From Limnohabitans sp. Jir61 (GTDB lineage: Bacteria; Pseudomonadota; Gammaproteobacteria; Burkholderiales; Burkholderiaceae_C), in NCBI RefSeq assembly GCF_003063545.1, contig NZ_NESD01000002.1, positions 310,001-374,000 of the forward strand: a stretch of 64,000 nucleotides of DNA. The letters run 5' to 3'. Below are positions 10,075-18,782 of the stretch, piece after piece; positions within the stretch are counted from its first letter, which is position 1, and the number at the start of each line of letters is the position of its first letter. Both the position numbers and the translations under genes were made by a program. The notes beneath the pieces were generated by a model. That model was not told the origin of the DNA and ran no database searches. It worked only from the letters and a program-made list of their open reading frames with translations.

Positions 10075-10800
10075 ATGCAACACACCTTCCGCTCACTCGC
10101 CGCCGCTGCCCTGATGGCACTCAGCCTCTCTAGCGCTATGGCTCAAGGCCACGAAGCCACCATTCGCAAAGTCTTAAGCGAACGCATTCCGCAAATCCCC
10201 AAGATTGAAGAAATCACGCCCACACCCTTGGCTGGCATTTACGAACTGCGTCTGAGCACCAACGAGATTTACTACAGCGACGCCGCAGGCAACTTCCTCA
10301 TTCAAGGCAACTTGATCGACACCAAGAGCAAGCGCAACCTCACCGAAGAGCGCGAGTCCAAACTCAGCGCGATTGATTTCAGCGCCCTCCCACTGAAAGA
10401 CGCCATCACCATCGTGCACGGCAATGGCAAGCGCAAGCTCGCTGTGTTTGAAGACCCCAACTGCGGCTACTGCAAACGCTTCGAGCGCGACTTGGCCAAG
10501 GTGGACAACGTGACGGTGTATTTGTTCTTGATGCCCGTGTTGGGCCCAGGTTCTGTTGAGAAATCGCGCAATGTGTGGTGCGCGAAAGACCCAGCCACTG
10601 CGTGGAAAGACATGATGCAAAAAGACATGGCACCTGCCGCCGCGCAGTGCAACACCGCCGCGATTGACCGCAACTTAGACTTCGGCCGCAAATACAAAAT
10701 CACCGGCACGCCGACACTGGTGGCGCAAGACGGCACACGCGTGCCGGGCGCGATTGACAGTACAAAAATTGAACGCCTGTTGGCCGACGCCAGCAAGTAA
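10075..10800 (+). CDS. dsbC: periplasmic thiol:disulfide interchange protein DsbC
   Basis: A 241-residue disulfide isomerase. It has a signal peptide (cleavage near AMAQ, residue 23), an N-terminal cystatin-like dimerisation domain (residues about 25-90) and a thioredoxin domain with the active site C-G-Y-C (Cys130, Cys133) and a cis-proline segment TGTPTLV. It shuffles wrong disulfides in secreted proteins. The second cysteine pair of E. coli DsbC also seems present (VWCAKD and AQCNTA). Confidence 0.93.
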   Translation: MQHTFRSLAAAALMALSLSSAMAQGHEATIRKVLSERIPQIPKIEEITPTPLAGIYELRLSTNEIYYSDAAGNFLIQGNLIDTKSKRNLTEERESKLSAIDFSALPLKDAITIVHGNGKRKLAVFEDPNCGYCKRFERDLAKVDNVTVYLFLMPVLGPGSVEKSRNVWCAKDPATAWKDMMQKDMAPAAAQCNTAAIDRNLDFGRKYKITGTPTLVAQDGTRVPGAIDSTKIERLLADASK

Positions 10801-10821
10801 CACAGAAGAAACGAGTTCATC

Positions 10822-11274
10822 ATGGTTCACACCCCCATCACCCCCGACAGCGACGCTGGCCAGTTGATTAGACGCTTGGGCTACGCGGGACTCATCCCGT
10901 TTGTGGTGCTTGCGCTCTTCATGTGGATCGTCACACCTGAAGCGCATCCATTTGTGGCCATTGCGCTTTGCGCCTATGGCGCCACCATCGCCGCATTTTT
11001 GGGCGGCATTCACTGGGGCATTGGTCTGCGACACAACGCACCACAGCGCAAACTGCACATGATGTGGGGCGTGGTGCCTTCTTTGGTGGCGTGGGTGGCA
11101 GTCATCATGCCGGCCTATGCAGGCCTGCCCTTATTAGCCATGCTCTTGGTAGCGTGCTACTTGGTGGACCGCAAAACATGGCCTGAAGCAGGCCTGCGCG
11201 ACTGGATGACCATGCGCTTTCGCTTGACCGTGGTATCCACCCTGTGTTGCTTGCTAGGCGCTGCAGCAACTTGA
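10822..11274 (+). CDS. DUF3429 membrane protein
   Basis: A 150-residue protein with about four or five hydrophobic helices and the segment AAFLGGIHWGIGL, which is the hallmark of DUF3429 as I recall it. The function is unknown. It lies 21 bases after dsbC and stops five bases before the M61 peptidase start, so it sits in the same probable operon. Confidence 0.85.
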   Translation: MVHTPITPDSDAGQLIRRLGYAGLIPFVVLALFMWIVTPEAHPFVAIALCAYGATIAAFLGGIHWGIGLRHNAPQRKLHMMWGVVPSLVAWVAVIMPAYAGLPLLAMLLVACYLVDRKTWPEAGLRDWMTMRFRLTVVSTLCCLLGAAAT

Positions 11275-11279
11275 GCGCC

Positions 11280-13100
11280 ATGCACTACCGAATCGAAGCC
11301 GCCGACCTGCACGCCCATCTGTATGGCGTGACGCTCACCATTGAGCAACCCGCAGCAAATCAACTCGTATCGCTGCCCGTGTGGATTGCAGGCAGCTACA
11401 TGGTGCGCGAGTTTGCCAAGCAAATCACAGGCATCAGTGCACGCCAAGGCAAGCGCCATGTGGCTGTGCATCAACTGGACAAAGCCACGTGGGTGGTCGA
11501 CTGCGAAGCAGGCCAACCGGTCACCCTGCACTACCAAGTGCATGCTCACGATGACTCTGTGCGCACAGCGTGGCTCACCACGCAACGTGGCTTTTTCAAT
11601 GGCACGAGTTTGTGTTTACAGGCCGAAGGTTTGGCTGATGTGCCGCATCAGTTAGAGCTGGTGGCTGATTCATTCAATGCGGGTGGCGCAGCTTCTAAGT
11701 GGCAAGTGGCTACCGGCCTGACCCCCGTCAAAACCGACCGTCAAGGCTTTGGCACCTATGTGGCCGCCAACTACGACGAGTTGGTGGACTGTCCCGTGGA
11801 GATGGGCGCATTCTGGAGCGGCAGCTTCAAAGCCTGCGGCATCGAACACCGATTTGTGGTGGCCGGCGCGACACCCGCGTTTGACGGCGAACGCCTGCTG
11901 CGCGACAGCCAAAAGATTTGCGAAACCGCCATCCGTTTTTGGCATGGCAACAAACACTCAGCCACGCCACACAAAAACTATGTGTTCATGCTCAACGCCG
12001 TGGCCGATGGCTATGGTGGCTTAGAGCATCGCAACTCCACCGCACTCATTTGCAACCGTGCTGACTTACCGCGTGTCAGCGATAGCAGCAGCACAGCTAA
12101 AGATGCCAAGGCACACGACGCTAAACAAAGCGATGGCTACACCACGCTGCTGGGCCTCATCAGCCACGAGTATTTCCATACGTGGAACGTCAAGCGCTTG
12201 CGCCCTGCAGAGTTTGCGCGTTACGACTACACCCAAGAGAACTACACCGAGCTGCTCTGGTTCTTTGAAGGATTCACCAGCTACTACGACGATTTGCTGC
12301 TGCGCCGCGCAGGGCTGATTGACGATGCGCAATATCTGAAGCTGCTCAACAAAACCATCAACCAAGTGCTGCAAACGCCAGGCCGTGAGGTGCACAGCGT
12401 GGCGCAGTCGAGCTTTGAAGCGTGGACCAAGTACTACCGCCAAGACGCCAACAGCCCCAACCTGACCGTGAGCTACTACACCAAGGGCGCACTGGTGGCC
12501 CTGTGCCTAGACCTGACGCTGCGCCAGCACGGCGTGAAAAACCACAGCGTGTCGCTGGACGATGTGATGCGCGCTTTGTGGGCACGTTGCTGTACTGGAA
12601 AACACAACGGCCCCATGACTGAGGCCGATGTACTGGCGGTGCTGAAAGAACTAACTGGCCGTTCATGGACCGCCGAGTTCAAAGCGTGGGTGCATGGCAC
12701 ACGCGACTTGCCATTAGAAAAACTATTGGCACACCACGGCGTGAACGTACAACACGAACCTGCACAACTGGCCCAACGTTTGGGCCTGCGCGTGGCAGAA
12801 GACCACAGCGTGCAGATCAAAACCGTGCTCAATGGCAGTGCGGCGCACAAGGCTGGCTTTGCGCCGGGCGATGAGTGGTTGGGCTTGGAGGTGGCAGGCA
12901 AAGCAACTTCTGCGTGGCGACTTAAAAAGCTCGACGACTTGGCGCTCTACGCAGGCACGGCCAAAAAAGTAACCGCCCTCATCAGCCGCGACCGTCAACT
13001 GCTGCGTCTGATCCTCGCGTTACCCGATGCAAAAGCCAACAGCACATGGCGTCTCGTGCTGGACAACCCCAAGCTCATCACCAAGTGGCTGGGCCTATAG
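11280..13100 (+). CDS. M61-family (glycyl aminopeptidase-like) metallopeptidase with PDZ domain
   Basis: A 606-residue protein with an N-terminal M61 beta domain, then a gluzincin catalytic domain. The zinc site HEYFHTWNVKR starts at residue 296, and the third ligand is expected in FEGFTSYYDD. A C-terminal PDZ domain (residues about 485-580) contains VLNGSAAHKAGFAPGDE. An upstream in-frame ATG at 11244 would overlap the DUF3429 gene; the ATG at 11280 gives the family-like start MHYRIEA. No signal peptide is seen, so it is probably cytoplasmic. Confidence 0.93.
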   Translation: MHYRIEAADLHAHLYGVTLTIEQPAANQLVSLPVWIAGSYMVREFAKQITGISARQGKRHVAVHQLDKATWVVDCEAGQPVTLHYQVHAHDDSVRTAWLTTQRGFFNGTSLCLQAEGLADVPHQLELVADSFNAGGAASKWQVATGLTPVKTDRQGFGTYVAANYDELVDCPVEMGAFWSGSFKACGIEHRFVVAGATPAFDGERLLRDSQKICETAIRFWHGNKHSATPHKNYVFMLNAVADGYGGLEHRNSTALICNRADLPRVSDSSSTAKDAKAHDAKQSDGYTTLLGLISHEYFHTWNVKRLRPAEFARYDYTQENYTELLWFFEGFTSYYDDLLLRRAGLIDDAQYLKLLNKTINQVLQTPGREVHSVAQSSFEAWTKYYRQDANSPNLTVSYYTKGALVALCLDLTLRQHGVKNHSVSLDDVMRALWARCCTGKHNGPMTEADVLAVLKELTGRSWTAEFKAWVHGTRDLPLEKLLAHHGVNVQHEPAQLAQRLGLRVAEDHSVQIKTVLNGSAAHKAGFAPGDEWLGLEVAGKATSAWRLKKLDDLALYAGTAKKVTALISRDRQLLRLILALPDAKANSTWRLVLDNPKLITKWLGL

Positions 13101-13150
13101 TTGAGAACAACAACCTTCCACCTCTCTGAACCCATTTAGAAAGTTATCCC

Positions 13151-13930
13151 ATGAGCTACGAATTCATCACCGTCCACACCGAAGCCGAGAAAGTGGGCGT
13201 CATCACACTCAACCGTCCCAAGCAGCTCAATGCGCTCAACGCGGGTTTGATGATTGAGCTGGGCCAAGCCCTCAAAGACTTTGATGCCAACGAAGCCATT
13301 GGCTGCATGGTCATCACTGGCAGCGAAAAAGCATTTGCCGCAGGCGCTGACATTGGCGCGATGGCCACCTACAGCTTTGCCGATGTTTACAAGAACGACT
13401 ACATCACCCGTGATTGGGAAACCATCCGCAGCATCCGCAAACCCGTCATCGCAGCCGTGAGCGGCTTTGCCTTGGGCGGCGGTTGCGAACTGGCCATGAT
13501 GTGTGACTTCATCATCGCTGCTGACAACGCCAAGTTTGGCCAACCCGAAATCAAACTCGGCGTCATCCCAGGCGCAGGCGGCACACAGCGTTTGCCCCGC
13601 GCCGTCGGTAAATCCAAAGCCATGGACTTGGCTTTGACTGGCCGCATGATGGATGCAGCGGAAGCTGAACGATCAGGCTTGGTCAGCCGCGTTGTGCCGC
13701 TGGACAAACTGATGGAAGAAACCTTGGGTGCTGCCCTCATGATTTGTGGCTATTCACAAATCGCCGCCATGGCCGCCAAAGAGTCGGTCAACCGCGCCTT
13801 TGAAGGCTCGCTGGCCGACGGTGTTATGTTTGAGCGCCGCCTGTTCCACGCTTTGTTTGCCACGACCGACCAAAAAGAAGGCATGGACGCGTTTGTCAAC
13901 AAACGCCCTGCTGCGTTCAAGAACCAATAA
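13151..13930 (+). CDS. enoyl-CoA hydratase
   Basis: A 259-residue crotonase-fold enzyme that hydrates 2-enoyl-CoA in beta-oxidation. The oxyanion-hole segments [10 protein letters not shown] and [12 protein letters not shown] are present. The catalytic glutamates are expected in CELAMMCD and the region [18 protein letters not shown]. The length is typical. It stands alone between the M61 peptidase and terC, with a strong hairpin downstream. Confidence 0.93.
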   Translation: MSYEFITVHTEAEKVGVITLNRPKQLNALNAGLMIELGQALKDFDANEAIGCMVITGSEKAFAAGADIGAMATYSFADVYKNDYITRDWETIRSIRKPVIAAVSGFALGGGCELAMMCDFIIAADNAKFGQPEIKLGVIPGAGGTQRLPRAVGKSKAMDLALTGRMMDAAEAERSGLVSRVVPLDKLMEETLGAALMICGYSQIAAMAAKESVNRAFEGSLADGVMFERRLFHALFATTDQKEGMDAFVNKRPAAFKNQ

Positions 13931-13947
13931 GCCTGTCGCGATGAGCT

Positions 13948-13978
13948 CATAAAAGCCCACAGTTTGTGGACTTTTATG
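13948..13978 (+). terminator. hairpin after the enoyl-CoA hydratase gene
   Basis: Fourteen bases (CATAAAAGCCCACA) pair with TGTGGACTTTTATG around a GTT loop, with a single C-A mismatch. The stem contains TTTT on its 3' side but no free T-run follows, so it may be a terminator or a processed 3' end. Confidence 0.6.
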
Positions 13979-13987
13979 GGCTCGTTA

Positions 13988-14023
13988 CCATGCGGGTTAG
14001 CTGAATCAGAAAGTACCGCATGG
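13988..14023 (+). promoter_or_regulatory. hairpin enclosing the terC start codon
   Basis: CCATGCGG (13988-13995) is perfectly complementary to CCGCATGG (14016-14023). The latter contains the terC ATG at 14020-14022. The 20-base loop holds the probable ribosome-binding region (CAGAAAG). If it folds, translation initiation would be masked. Confidence 0.5.
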
Positions 14024-14757
14024 AACTCTTGACCAACCCACAAGCGTGGATGGCGTTTGCCACCCTCACCGCCCTTGAGCTAGTGCTGGGCATCGACAAC
14101 ATCATTTTCATTTCCATCTTGGTGGACAAGCTGCCACCTGCAAAGCGTGAGCTCGCACGTCGCATTGGTTTGTTCATGGCCATGTTTATGCGCATTGGTT
14201 TGCTGCTGTTGTTGTCAATCATCGTGGGCTTGGTCGAACCCTTGTTCACCGCATTCGGTAAAGACATATCAGGCCGAGACTTGATATTGATTGTGGGCGG
14301 CCTGTTCCTGATTTGGAAGAGCACCGGCGAAATTCACCAATCGCTCGAAGGTGATGAAGAGCACGCCAGCAGTGCAGCAGCCAACACCATGACATCGGTC
14401 ATTTTGCAAATCATGGTGATTGACTTGGTGTTCTCGCTCGACTCCATCATCACTGCCGTAGGCATGGTGGATGAAGTCGCCATCATGATTGCAGCTGTCA
14501 TTACCTCGGTTGGTTTGATGATGTTGTTTGCCAAAGGGATTGGCGAATTTGTTTCTAACCATCCGACCATCAAAATGTTGGCCCTTGCCTTCTTGGTTGT
14601 GGTCGGTGTGGTACTGATGGCTGAAGGTTTGGGTCACCATGTGCCCAAGGGCTACATCTACTTCGCGATGGCGTTCTCGCTGGGTGTTGAAATGCTCAAC
14701 ATCCGCTTTCGCAAGCGTAGCAAAGACGTGGTGAAGCTGCACCACAACAAGCCCTAG
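14020..14757 (+). CDS. TerC-family integral membrane protein
   Basis: A 245-residue protein with about seven hydrophobic helices. Family marks are LELVLGIDNIIFIS near residue 20 and VFSLDSIITAVGM near residue 140, both carrying the conserved Asp residues of TerC. Relatives (Alx, YkoY, YceF) export manganese or load metal into secreted enzymes, so metal homeostasis is the likely role. A start-codon hairpin precedes it. I looked for a yybP-ykoY manganese riboswitch and could not fit one. Confidence 0.92.
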   Translation: MELLTNPQAWMAFATLTALELVLGIDNIIFISILVDKLPPAKRELARRIGLFMAMFMRIGLLLLLSIIVGLVEPLFTAFGKDISGRDLILIVGGLFLIWKSTGEIHQSLEGDEEHASSAAANTMTSVILQIMVIDLVFSLDSIITAVGMVDEVAIMIAAVITSVGLMMLFAKGIGEFVSNHPTIKMLALAFLVVVGVVLMAEGLGHHVPKGYIYFAMAFSLGVEMLNIRFRKRSKDVVKLHHNKP

Positions 14758-14795
14758 AATTTACCGTCACGGCAAGCGCGAAGGCTCAGCTAGAA

Positions 14796-15080
14796 ATGAA
14801 ACACAAACAATTCGATAAAAAAGCACGCAAGCTCAGCAACCCTGAGTACGGCCAATATTTGTACGAAAAATACAAAGTGCAATTTTCCTCGAGCGACTTG
14901 TGCTTCAACTTCAATGGTCACCTTTTCACAAAATCAGAGCCACTGTTGAAGCTGCTCCACAAGATTGAAAAGACGGAAGGAATGCTGAACTTCTATGTAC
15001 TTGTCATCTTCTGCGCACTGCTCGGCATCACACTCTATAGCGTCAACGCCATCGACCTTTACGTGCAGTCTTTCAGGTAA
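14796..15080 (+). CDS. small protein with a C-terminal membrane segment
   Basis: A 94-residue frame with a basic N-terminal part, a Tyr-rich middle (YGQYLYEKYKVQ) and one hydrophobic segment at about residues 65-85. I do not recognise the family. The Shine-Dalgarno is weak (GAAGG too far upstream). It lies 38 bases after terC on the same strand. The call rests on an open frame and the tail-anchor-like pattern only. Confidence 0.45.
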   Translation: MKHKQFDKKARKLSNPEYGQYLYEKYKVQFSSSDLCFNFNGHLFTKSEPLLKLLHKIEKTEGMLNFYVLVIFCALLGITLYSVNAIDLYVQSFR

Positions 15081-15179
15081 GACCTGGTCATTCACGGATG
15101 GTTTGATTTCCATCAAATCTCAAGACATCGATGGGTGCTCCAATGAACTGGACGACCAACTCCATCCATCGATTCAAAC

Positions 15180-15508
15180 ATGAGACACCTCAAAACCTTG
15201 GGCCTGTGTGTGCTGACTGTCTTAATGACATCGCATCTGCTGGCTGAAACCCCATATCAAACAGTCTTGCTCAGCCGTCTTCCTGAATCGCTTCAACAGC
15301 AATACAAAAAATTCAGCCCGAGTTCACAGACAAGAGTCATTGCGCAGCGGCATGGGACAGCACCAGCGATGGCGACAAAATGGCTTTTCGTTGCTCGATC
15401 TTCATCAAGATGTCAGCCGAAGGTGAACGCCGAGCCATGCGCTATTGCGACGAAAAACGGGAAGAACACAAAATTCACTCCCCCTGTCGCTTGATTGTGG
15501 AGAACTGA
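15180..15508 (+). pseudogene. small secreted protein, apparently frameshifted
   Basis: The frame from the ATG at 15180 gives a good signal peptide (MRHLKTLGLCVLTVLM, cleavage near LLAE) and a plausible start of a mature domain up to QQQYKK. It then turns into low-quality sequence ending at 15494. The -1 frame, entered at the A-run 15306-15311, continues sensibly as IQPEFTDKSHCAAAW and later CSIFIKMSAEGERRAMRYC, EEHKIHSPCRL, and stops at 15508. One missing base in the A-run explains both halves. It could be a decayed gene, a sequencing error or programmed slippage. The family is not recognised. Confidence 0.55.
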
Positions 15509-15520
15509 TACAGCCAAGAA

Positions 15521-15550
15521 AAAACCCACAGTCGTGAAACTGTGGGTTTT
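15521..15550. terminator. bidirectional rho-independent terminator
   Basis: A perfect 12-pair stem (AAAACCCACAGT with ACTGTGGGTTTT) around the loop CGTGAA. It can end the plus-strand secreted-protein transcript and the minus-strand tRNA. Confidence 0.88.
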
Positions 15551-15555
15551 TATTT

Positions 15556-15632
15556 TGGTGGTGGTAGCGGGATTTGAACCTGCGACATCAGCATTATGAA
15601 TGCTGCGCTCTAACCAACTGAGCTATACCACC
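15556..15632 (-). tRNA. tRNA-Met (anticodon CAT), elongator type
   Basis: The minus strand folds as a full cloverleaf: acceptor GGTGGTA with TACCACC, D-arm around AGCTCAGTTGGTTAGAGC, anticodon stem CAGCA/TGCTG with loop TTCATAA (anticodon at 15596-15598), and T-arm GCAGGTTCAAATCCCGC-like sequence. The CCA end is encoded at 15556-15558. The fully paired first base pair argues for elongator rather than initiator tRNA. The same anticodon could mark a tRNA-Ile(k2C), but the body looks like Met. Confidence 0.93.
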
Positions 15633-15664
15633 GAACAGGGCAACATTGTAAACCAAAAATGGAC

Positions 15665-16135
15665 TCAATCGTCCAAAGCAGCCAATACGCCAAAGCTGCG
15701 CTGCGCATAGGCCAAGCCGTGGCCAGCTTGCACGCCAAAGTCGAGCACTTCGCCAATCAAGATGTCGTGGTCGCCCGCTGAGACCACTTGTGCAATGCGG
15801 CAATCAAACCAAGCAATCACACCATCAAGGCGCGGGTGTTGATGAATGCCACGCACCAAGGGCTGGTCTGCAAATCGCTCGGCTTGCGTGCCTTGTGCAA
15901 ACTTGAGGGCCACGTCTTTTTGCTGAGCACCCAGAACGTTAACCATGTAGCCACCAGCCGTGACAAACGCCTCGTGGCTGGCCGATGTTTTGCGCACACT
16001 CCACAGCACCATGGCGGGGTCTAGCGACACGGTGTTGAAGGAGTTACAAGTCATGCCCCAGTCAAGGCCCTGGGTGTGAGCAGTCACCACAGTCACGCCG
16101 GTGGTGAAACAACTCATTGCGTCTTTGATGTTCAC
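15665..16135 (-). CDS. flavin reductase-domain protein
   Basis: A 156-residue split-barrel flavoprotein. It opens MNIKDAMSCFTTGVTVVTA and carries GMTCNSFNTVSLDP, the FMN-binding signature of the flavin reductase (HpaC/DIM6) family. Such proteins supply reduced flavin to a partner monooxygenase. No monooxygenase is adjacent; it ends a probable operon with ackA 18 bases upstream. Confidence 0.88.
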   Translation of the reverse strand: MNIKDAMSCFTTGVTVVTAHTQGLDWGMTCNSFNTVSLDPAMVLWSVRKTSASHEAFVTAGGYMVNVLGAQQKDVALKFAQGTQAERFADQPLVRGIHQHPRLDGVIAWFDCRIAQVVSAGDHDILIGEVLDFGVQAGHGLAYAQRSFGVLAALDD

Positions 16136-16153
16136 GCCATGCTTTCAAAAAAT

Positions 16154-17350
16154 TTATAAAAACGCAAGCGCGTCTTGTGCAGCCACACGGCCTTCGTCGG
16201 TGGGGATGACCCACACCTCGATGGCGCTATTGTCGGCGTGAATCGAAACCACTTGGTCGCCAGAGGCCTTTGCGTTGCGCGTGGCATCGACTTGCACGCC
16301 AAGGTAAGCCAATGCGTCGCCCACCTGTTGACGTAGCACCGCATCATGCTCTCCAATGCCGCCGGTGAAGGCCAACACATCTAAGCCACCAATGCAGGCA
16401 CTGAGTGCACCCACTTCGCGCACCACGCGGTGGGCAAACAAATCGGTGGCAAAGCGCGCCGCGTCGGAATATGAAGCACGCAAGGTGCGCATGTCAGCGC
16501 TTTCGCCTGAGACGCCCAACAAACCGCTTTGTTTGTAAAGCAGCTTTTGAATTTGGTCGTGGCTCCAGCCCTGTTCCATCAGGTACAGCAGCACACCAGG
16601 GTCGAGCGCGCCACTGCGCGTTCCCATCATCAACCCATCGAGGGCCGAGAAGCCCATGGTGGTGGCGCGACTTTGGTGGTCGGTGGTGGCACACACGCTG
16701 GCCCCGTTGCCTAAGTGAGCCATCACCACGCGGCCTGATGAGCGAGGCACATCGCGCTTGAGCACTTGGCTCACGTATTGGTACGACAGGCCATGAAAGC
16801 CATAGCGGCGCACGCCTTGCTCGGTGAGCTTTTTATCAATGGCGAATGTGGTTTCGAGTGGCGAGAGCGTGCGATGAAATGCGGTGTCAAAACACGCCAC
16901 TTGCGGCACATCAGGAAACGAATCTGCAAATGCGCTGATGCCAGCCAAGTTGTGCGGTTGGTGCAACGGGGCCAGCGCGTTGAGTGTGGCGAGCTGAGTC
17001 ATCACCTCAGGCGTAACACGCACGCTGCTGCTGTAGTACGCGCCGCCATGCACTACGCGGTGCGCAATAGCTTGCACGCGCAAATGTGCAAAGCGTGAAG
17101 CCAATAAATTTTTAAGCGTGCTCAGTGCCGCATCAAACACATCTTGTTCGGGCTGCACGGGTACGCCAGCAGATTCTTTCGCTTGGCCGGTCGCACAAAA
17201 ACTGATGCGTGGTTGACCCGAAGGCTCTAAGCCTTCGATGTTGCCCGTGACTTCTGCTTCGCCTATGCAAGCATCCACGCCTGCACCTTGAATCGGGTAC
17301 AGCGCAAACTTGAGACTCGACGAGCCCGCGTTGACTGAGAGGATGCTCAT
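16154..17350 (-). CDS. ackA: acetate kinase
   Basis: A 398-residue kinase that interconverts acetyl phosphate plus ADP and acetate plus ATP. It has the opening ILSVNAGSSSLKFAL (phosphate-binding), the HRVVHGG region, FDTAFHRTL (catalytic Asp), AHLGNGAS and FTGGIGEH (nucleotide site). The length is normal. Its ATG overlaps the stop of the MaoC-Pta fusion by four bases, which pairs it with the phosphotransacetylase activity. Confidence 0.96.
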   Translation of the reverse strand: MSILSVNAGSSSLKFALYPIQGAGVDACIGEAEVTGNIEGLEPSGQPRISFCATGQAKESAGVPVQPEQDVFDAALSTLKNLLASRFAHLRVQAIAHRVVHGGAYYSSSVRVTPEVMTQLATLNALAPLHQPHNLAGISAFADSFPDVPQVACFDTAFHRTLSPLETTFAIDKKLTEQGVRRYGFHGLSYQYVSQVLKRDVPRSSGRVVMAHLGNGASVCATTDHQSRATTMGFSALDGLMMGTRSGALDPGVLLYLMEQGWSHDQIQKLLYKQSGLLGVSGESADMRTLRASYSDAARFATDLFAHRVVREVGALSACIGGLDVLAFTGGIGEHDAVLRQQVGDALAYLGVQVDATRNAKASGDQVVSIHADNSAIEVWVIPTDEGRVAAQDALAFL

Positions 17351-18774
17351 GCGGGATGCGTGCGGTAGTGGTGGGCAATGAGCTTGGCCAACAAGGCCGA
17401 AGCACTGCGAGTCGTCGCTGTGTCAGCGCGACTGGTCAGCGCAATGGGCACACGCGCACCCAGCACTACACCCGAGCCGGAAGCTCCAGCCAAGTACTCC
17501 AGCTGCTTGGCCATCATGTTGCCCGACTCCAAATCGGGGGCCACCAAGATGTCGGCTTGACCTGCCACGGCAGAGGCAATGTGTTTGATTTCAGCCGCGT
17601 GGCTTGATACGGCGTTGTCAAACGCAAGCGGACCATCGAGCAAGCCGCCTTTGATTTGCCCACGGTCGGCCATCTTGCACAAGGCCGCAGCATCAATCGT
17701 GGAAGGAATATTCGGGTTGACTGTTTCTACGGCCGAGAGAATGGCCACCTTCGGTGTGGCCACGCCCATGATCTGTGCAAACAAAATCGCGTTTTGCACA
17801 ATGTCGGCTTTCTCTGCCAAGGTAGGCGCGATGTTGAGCGCGGCATCGGTGATGTACAGCGGCTTGGGATACATGGGCGCTTCAAAGCGAAACACATGCG
17901 ACATGCGTCGACCCGTGCGCAAACCTTTTTGCGACACCACGGCATGAATCAGCTCATCTGTGTGCAAGCTGCCTTTCATCAAAGCTTCTAGCTTTTTGTC
18001 AGCTGCCATTTGTGCAGCCAAGTCTGCCGCTTCATGGCTGTGCGCCACGTCAATCACTTCAATGCCCGTCAAATCAATACCCGCTTCTGCAGCCACAGCA
18101 CGCAGCTTTTTCTCAGGCGCTATCAGGACTGCTTGAATTAAGCCTGCGTGGTGCGCATCCATCGCGCCTTGCAAGGAGTCAGTATCACACGGGTGCACCA
18201 CACCACATCGCACGGGCTCGAGGTGAGCACCCAACGCCAGCAAATTGGCATGGCGCTGCTCGGGGTCAAACAAACTGATGTGCGGCGCAGGGATGCGTGG
18301 CATACGCAACTTCTCAGAAGGTGCCATCACTTTGGCCACGCCGTACAGCACGCGCTCGCCTTTTTGGTTGACCAGTAAACAATCCAGCTCAACCGTTTTC
18401 TTGTCGTCTTGTTTGCTAATGCAAGTGACCGTCACATTCAAGGTGTCGCCAATTCGCACAGGGCGACTGAAGTGCAGGTTTTGCTCAAGGTAAATCGTGC
18501 CAGGGCCCGGGAAGACGGTGCCCAGCAAACTGCTGATGAGCGAACCGCCCCACATGCCGTGACCGATCACGCCATGAAACAAGGTGGCATTGGCGTACTC
18601 GGGATCCAAATGCGCGGGATTAGTGTCGCCCGACACAGCAGCGAAAGCTTGAATATCTGCCAAGGTCAGCGTGCGTACCAAGCGTGCAGCTTGGCCCACC
18701 ACGATGCAGTCGTAGGGGTAGTTTTCCAGCCACTCGTTGTTGGGGTCGTTGGTGGTGTCAGTGATGTCGTTCAT
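17347..18774 (-). CDS. bifunctional MaoC-like enoyl-CoA hydratase / phosphate acetyltransferase
   Basis: A 475-residue fusion. Residues about 20-150 form a MaoC hotdog domain with the hydratase motif (DIQAFAAVSGDTNPAHLD, FHGVIGHGMWG). Residues about 170-475 are a Pta domain (DALMKGSLHTDELIHAV, ADILVAPDLESGNMMAKQL). This fused architecture is a known proteobacterial family linked with AckA and FabI. The start at 18774 is preferred over an in-frame upstream extension, because the extension would run into the fabI end and adds basic, non-conserved residues. Confidence 0.92.
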   Translation of the reverse strand: MNDITDTTNDPNNEWLENYPYDCIVVGQAARLVRTLTLADIQAFAAVSGDTNPAHLDPEYANATLFHGVIGHGMWGGSLISSLLGTVFPGPGTIYLEQNLHFSRPVRIGDTLNVTVTCISKQDDKKTVELDCLLVNQKGERVLYGVAKVMAPSEKLRMPRIPAPHISLFDPEQRHANLLALGAHLEPVRCGVVHPCDTDSLQGAMDAHHAGLIQAVLIAPEKKLRAVAAEAGIDLTGIEVIDVAHSHEAADLAAQMAADKKLEALMKGSLHTDELIHAVVSQKGLRTGRRMSHVFRFEAPMYPKPLYITDAALNIAPTLAEKADIVQNAILFAQIMGVATPKVAILSAVETVNPNIPSTIDAAALCKMADRGQIKGGLLDGPLAFDNAVSSHAAEIKHIASAVAGQADILVAPDLESGNMMAKQLEYLAGASGSGVVLGARVPIALTSRADTATTRSASALLAKLIAHHYRTHPA

Positions 18775-18782
18775 GGTGCTCT

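Noticed and set aside
13931..14019. yybP-ykoY manganese riboswitch before terC
   Set aside because: I could not find the conserved internal loops; the region has two simple hairpins only.
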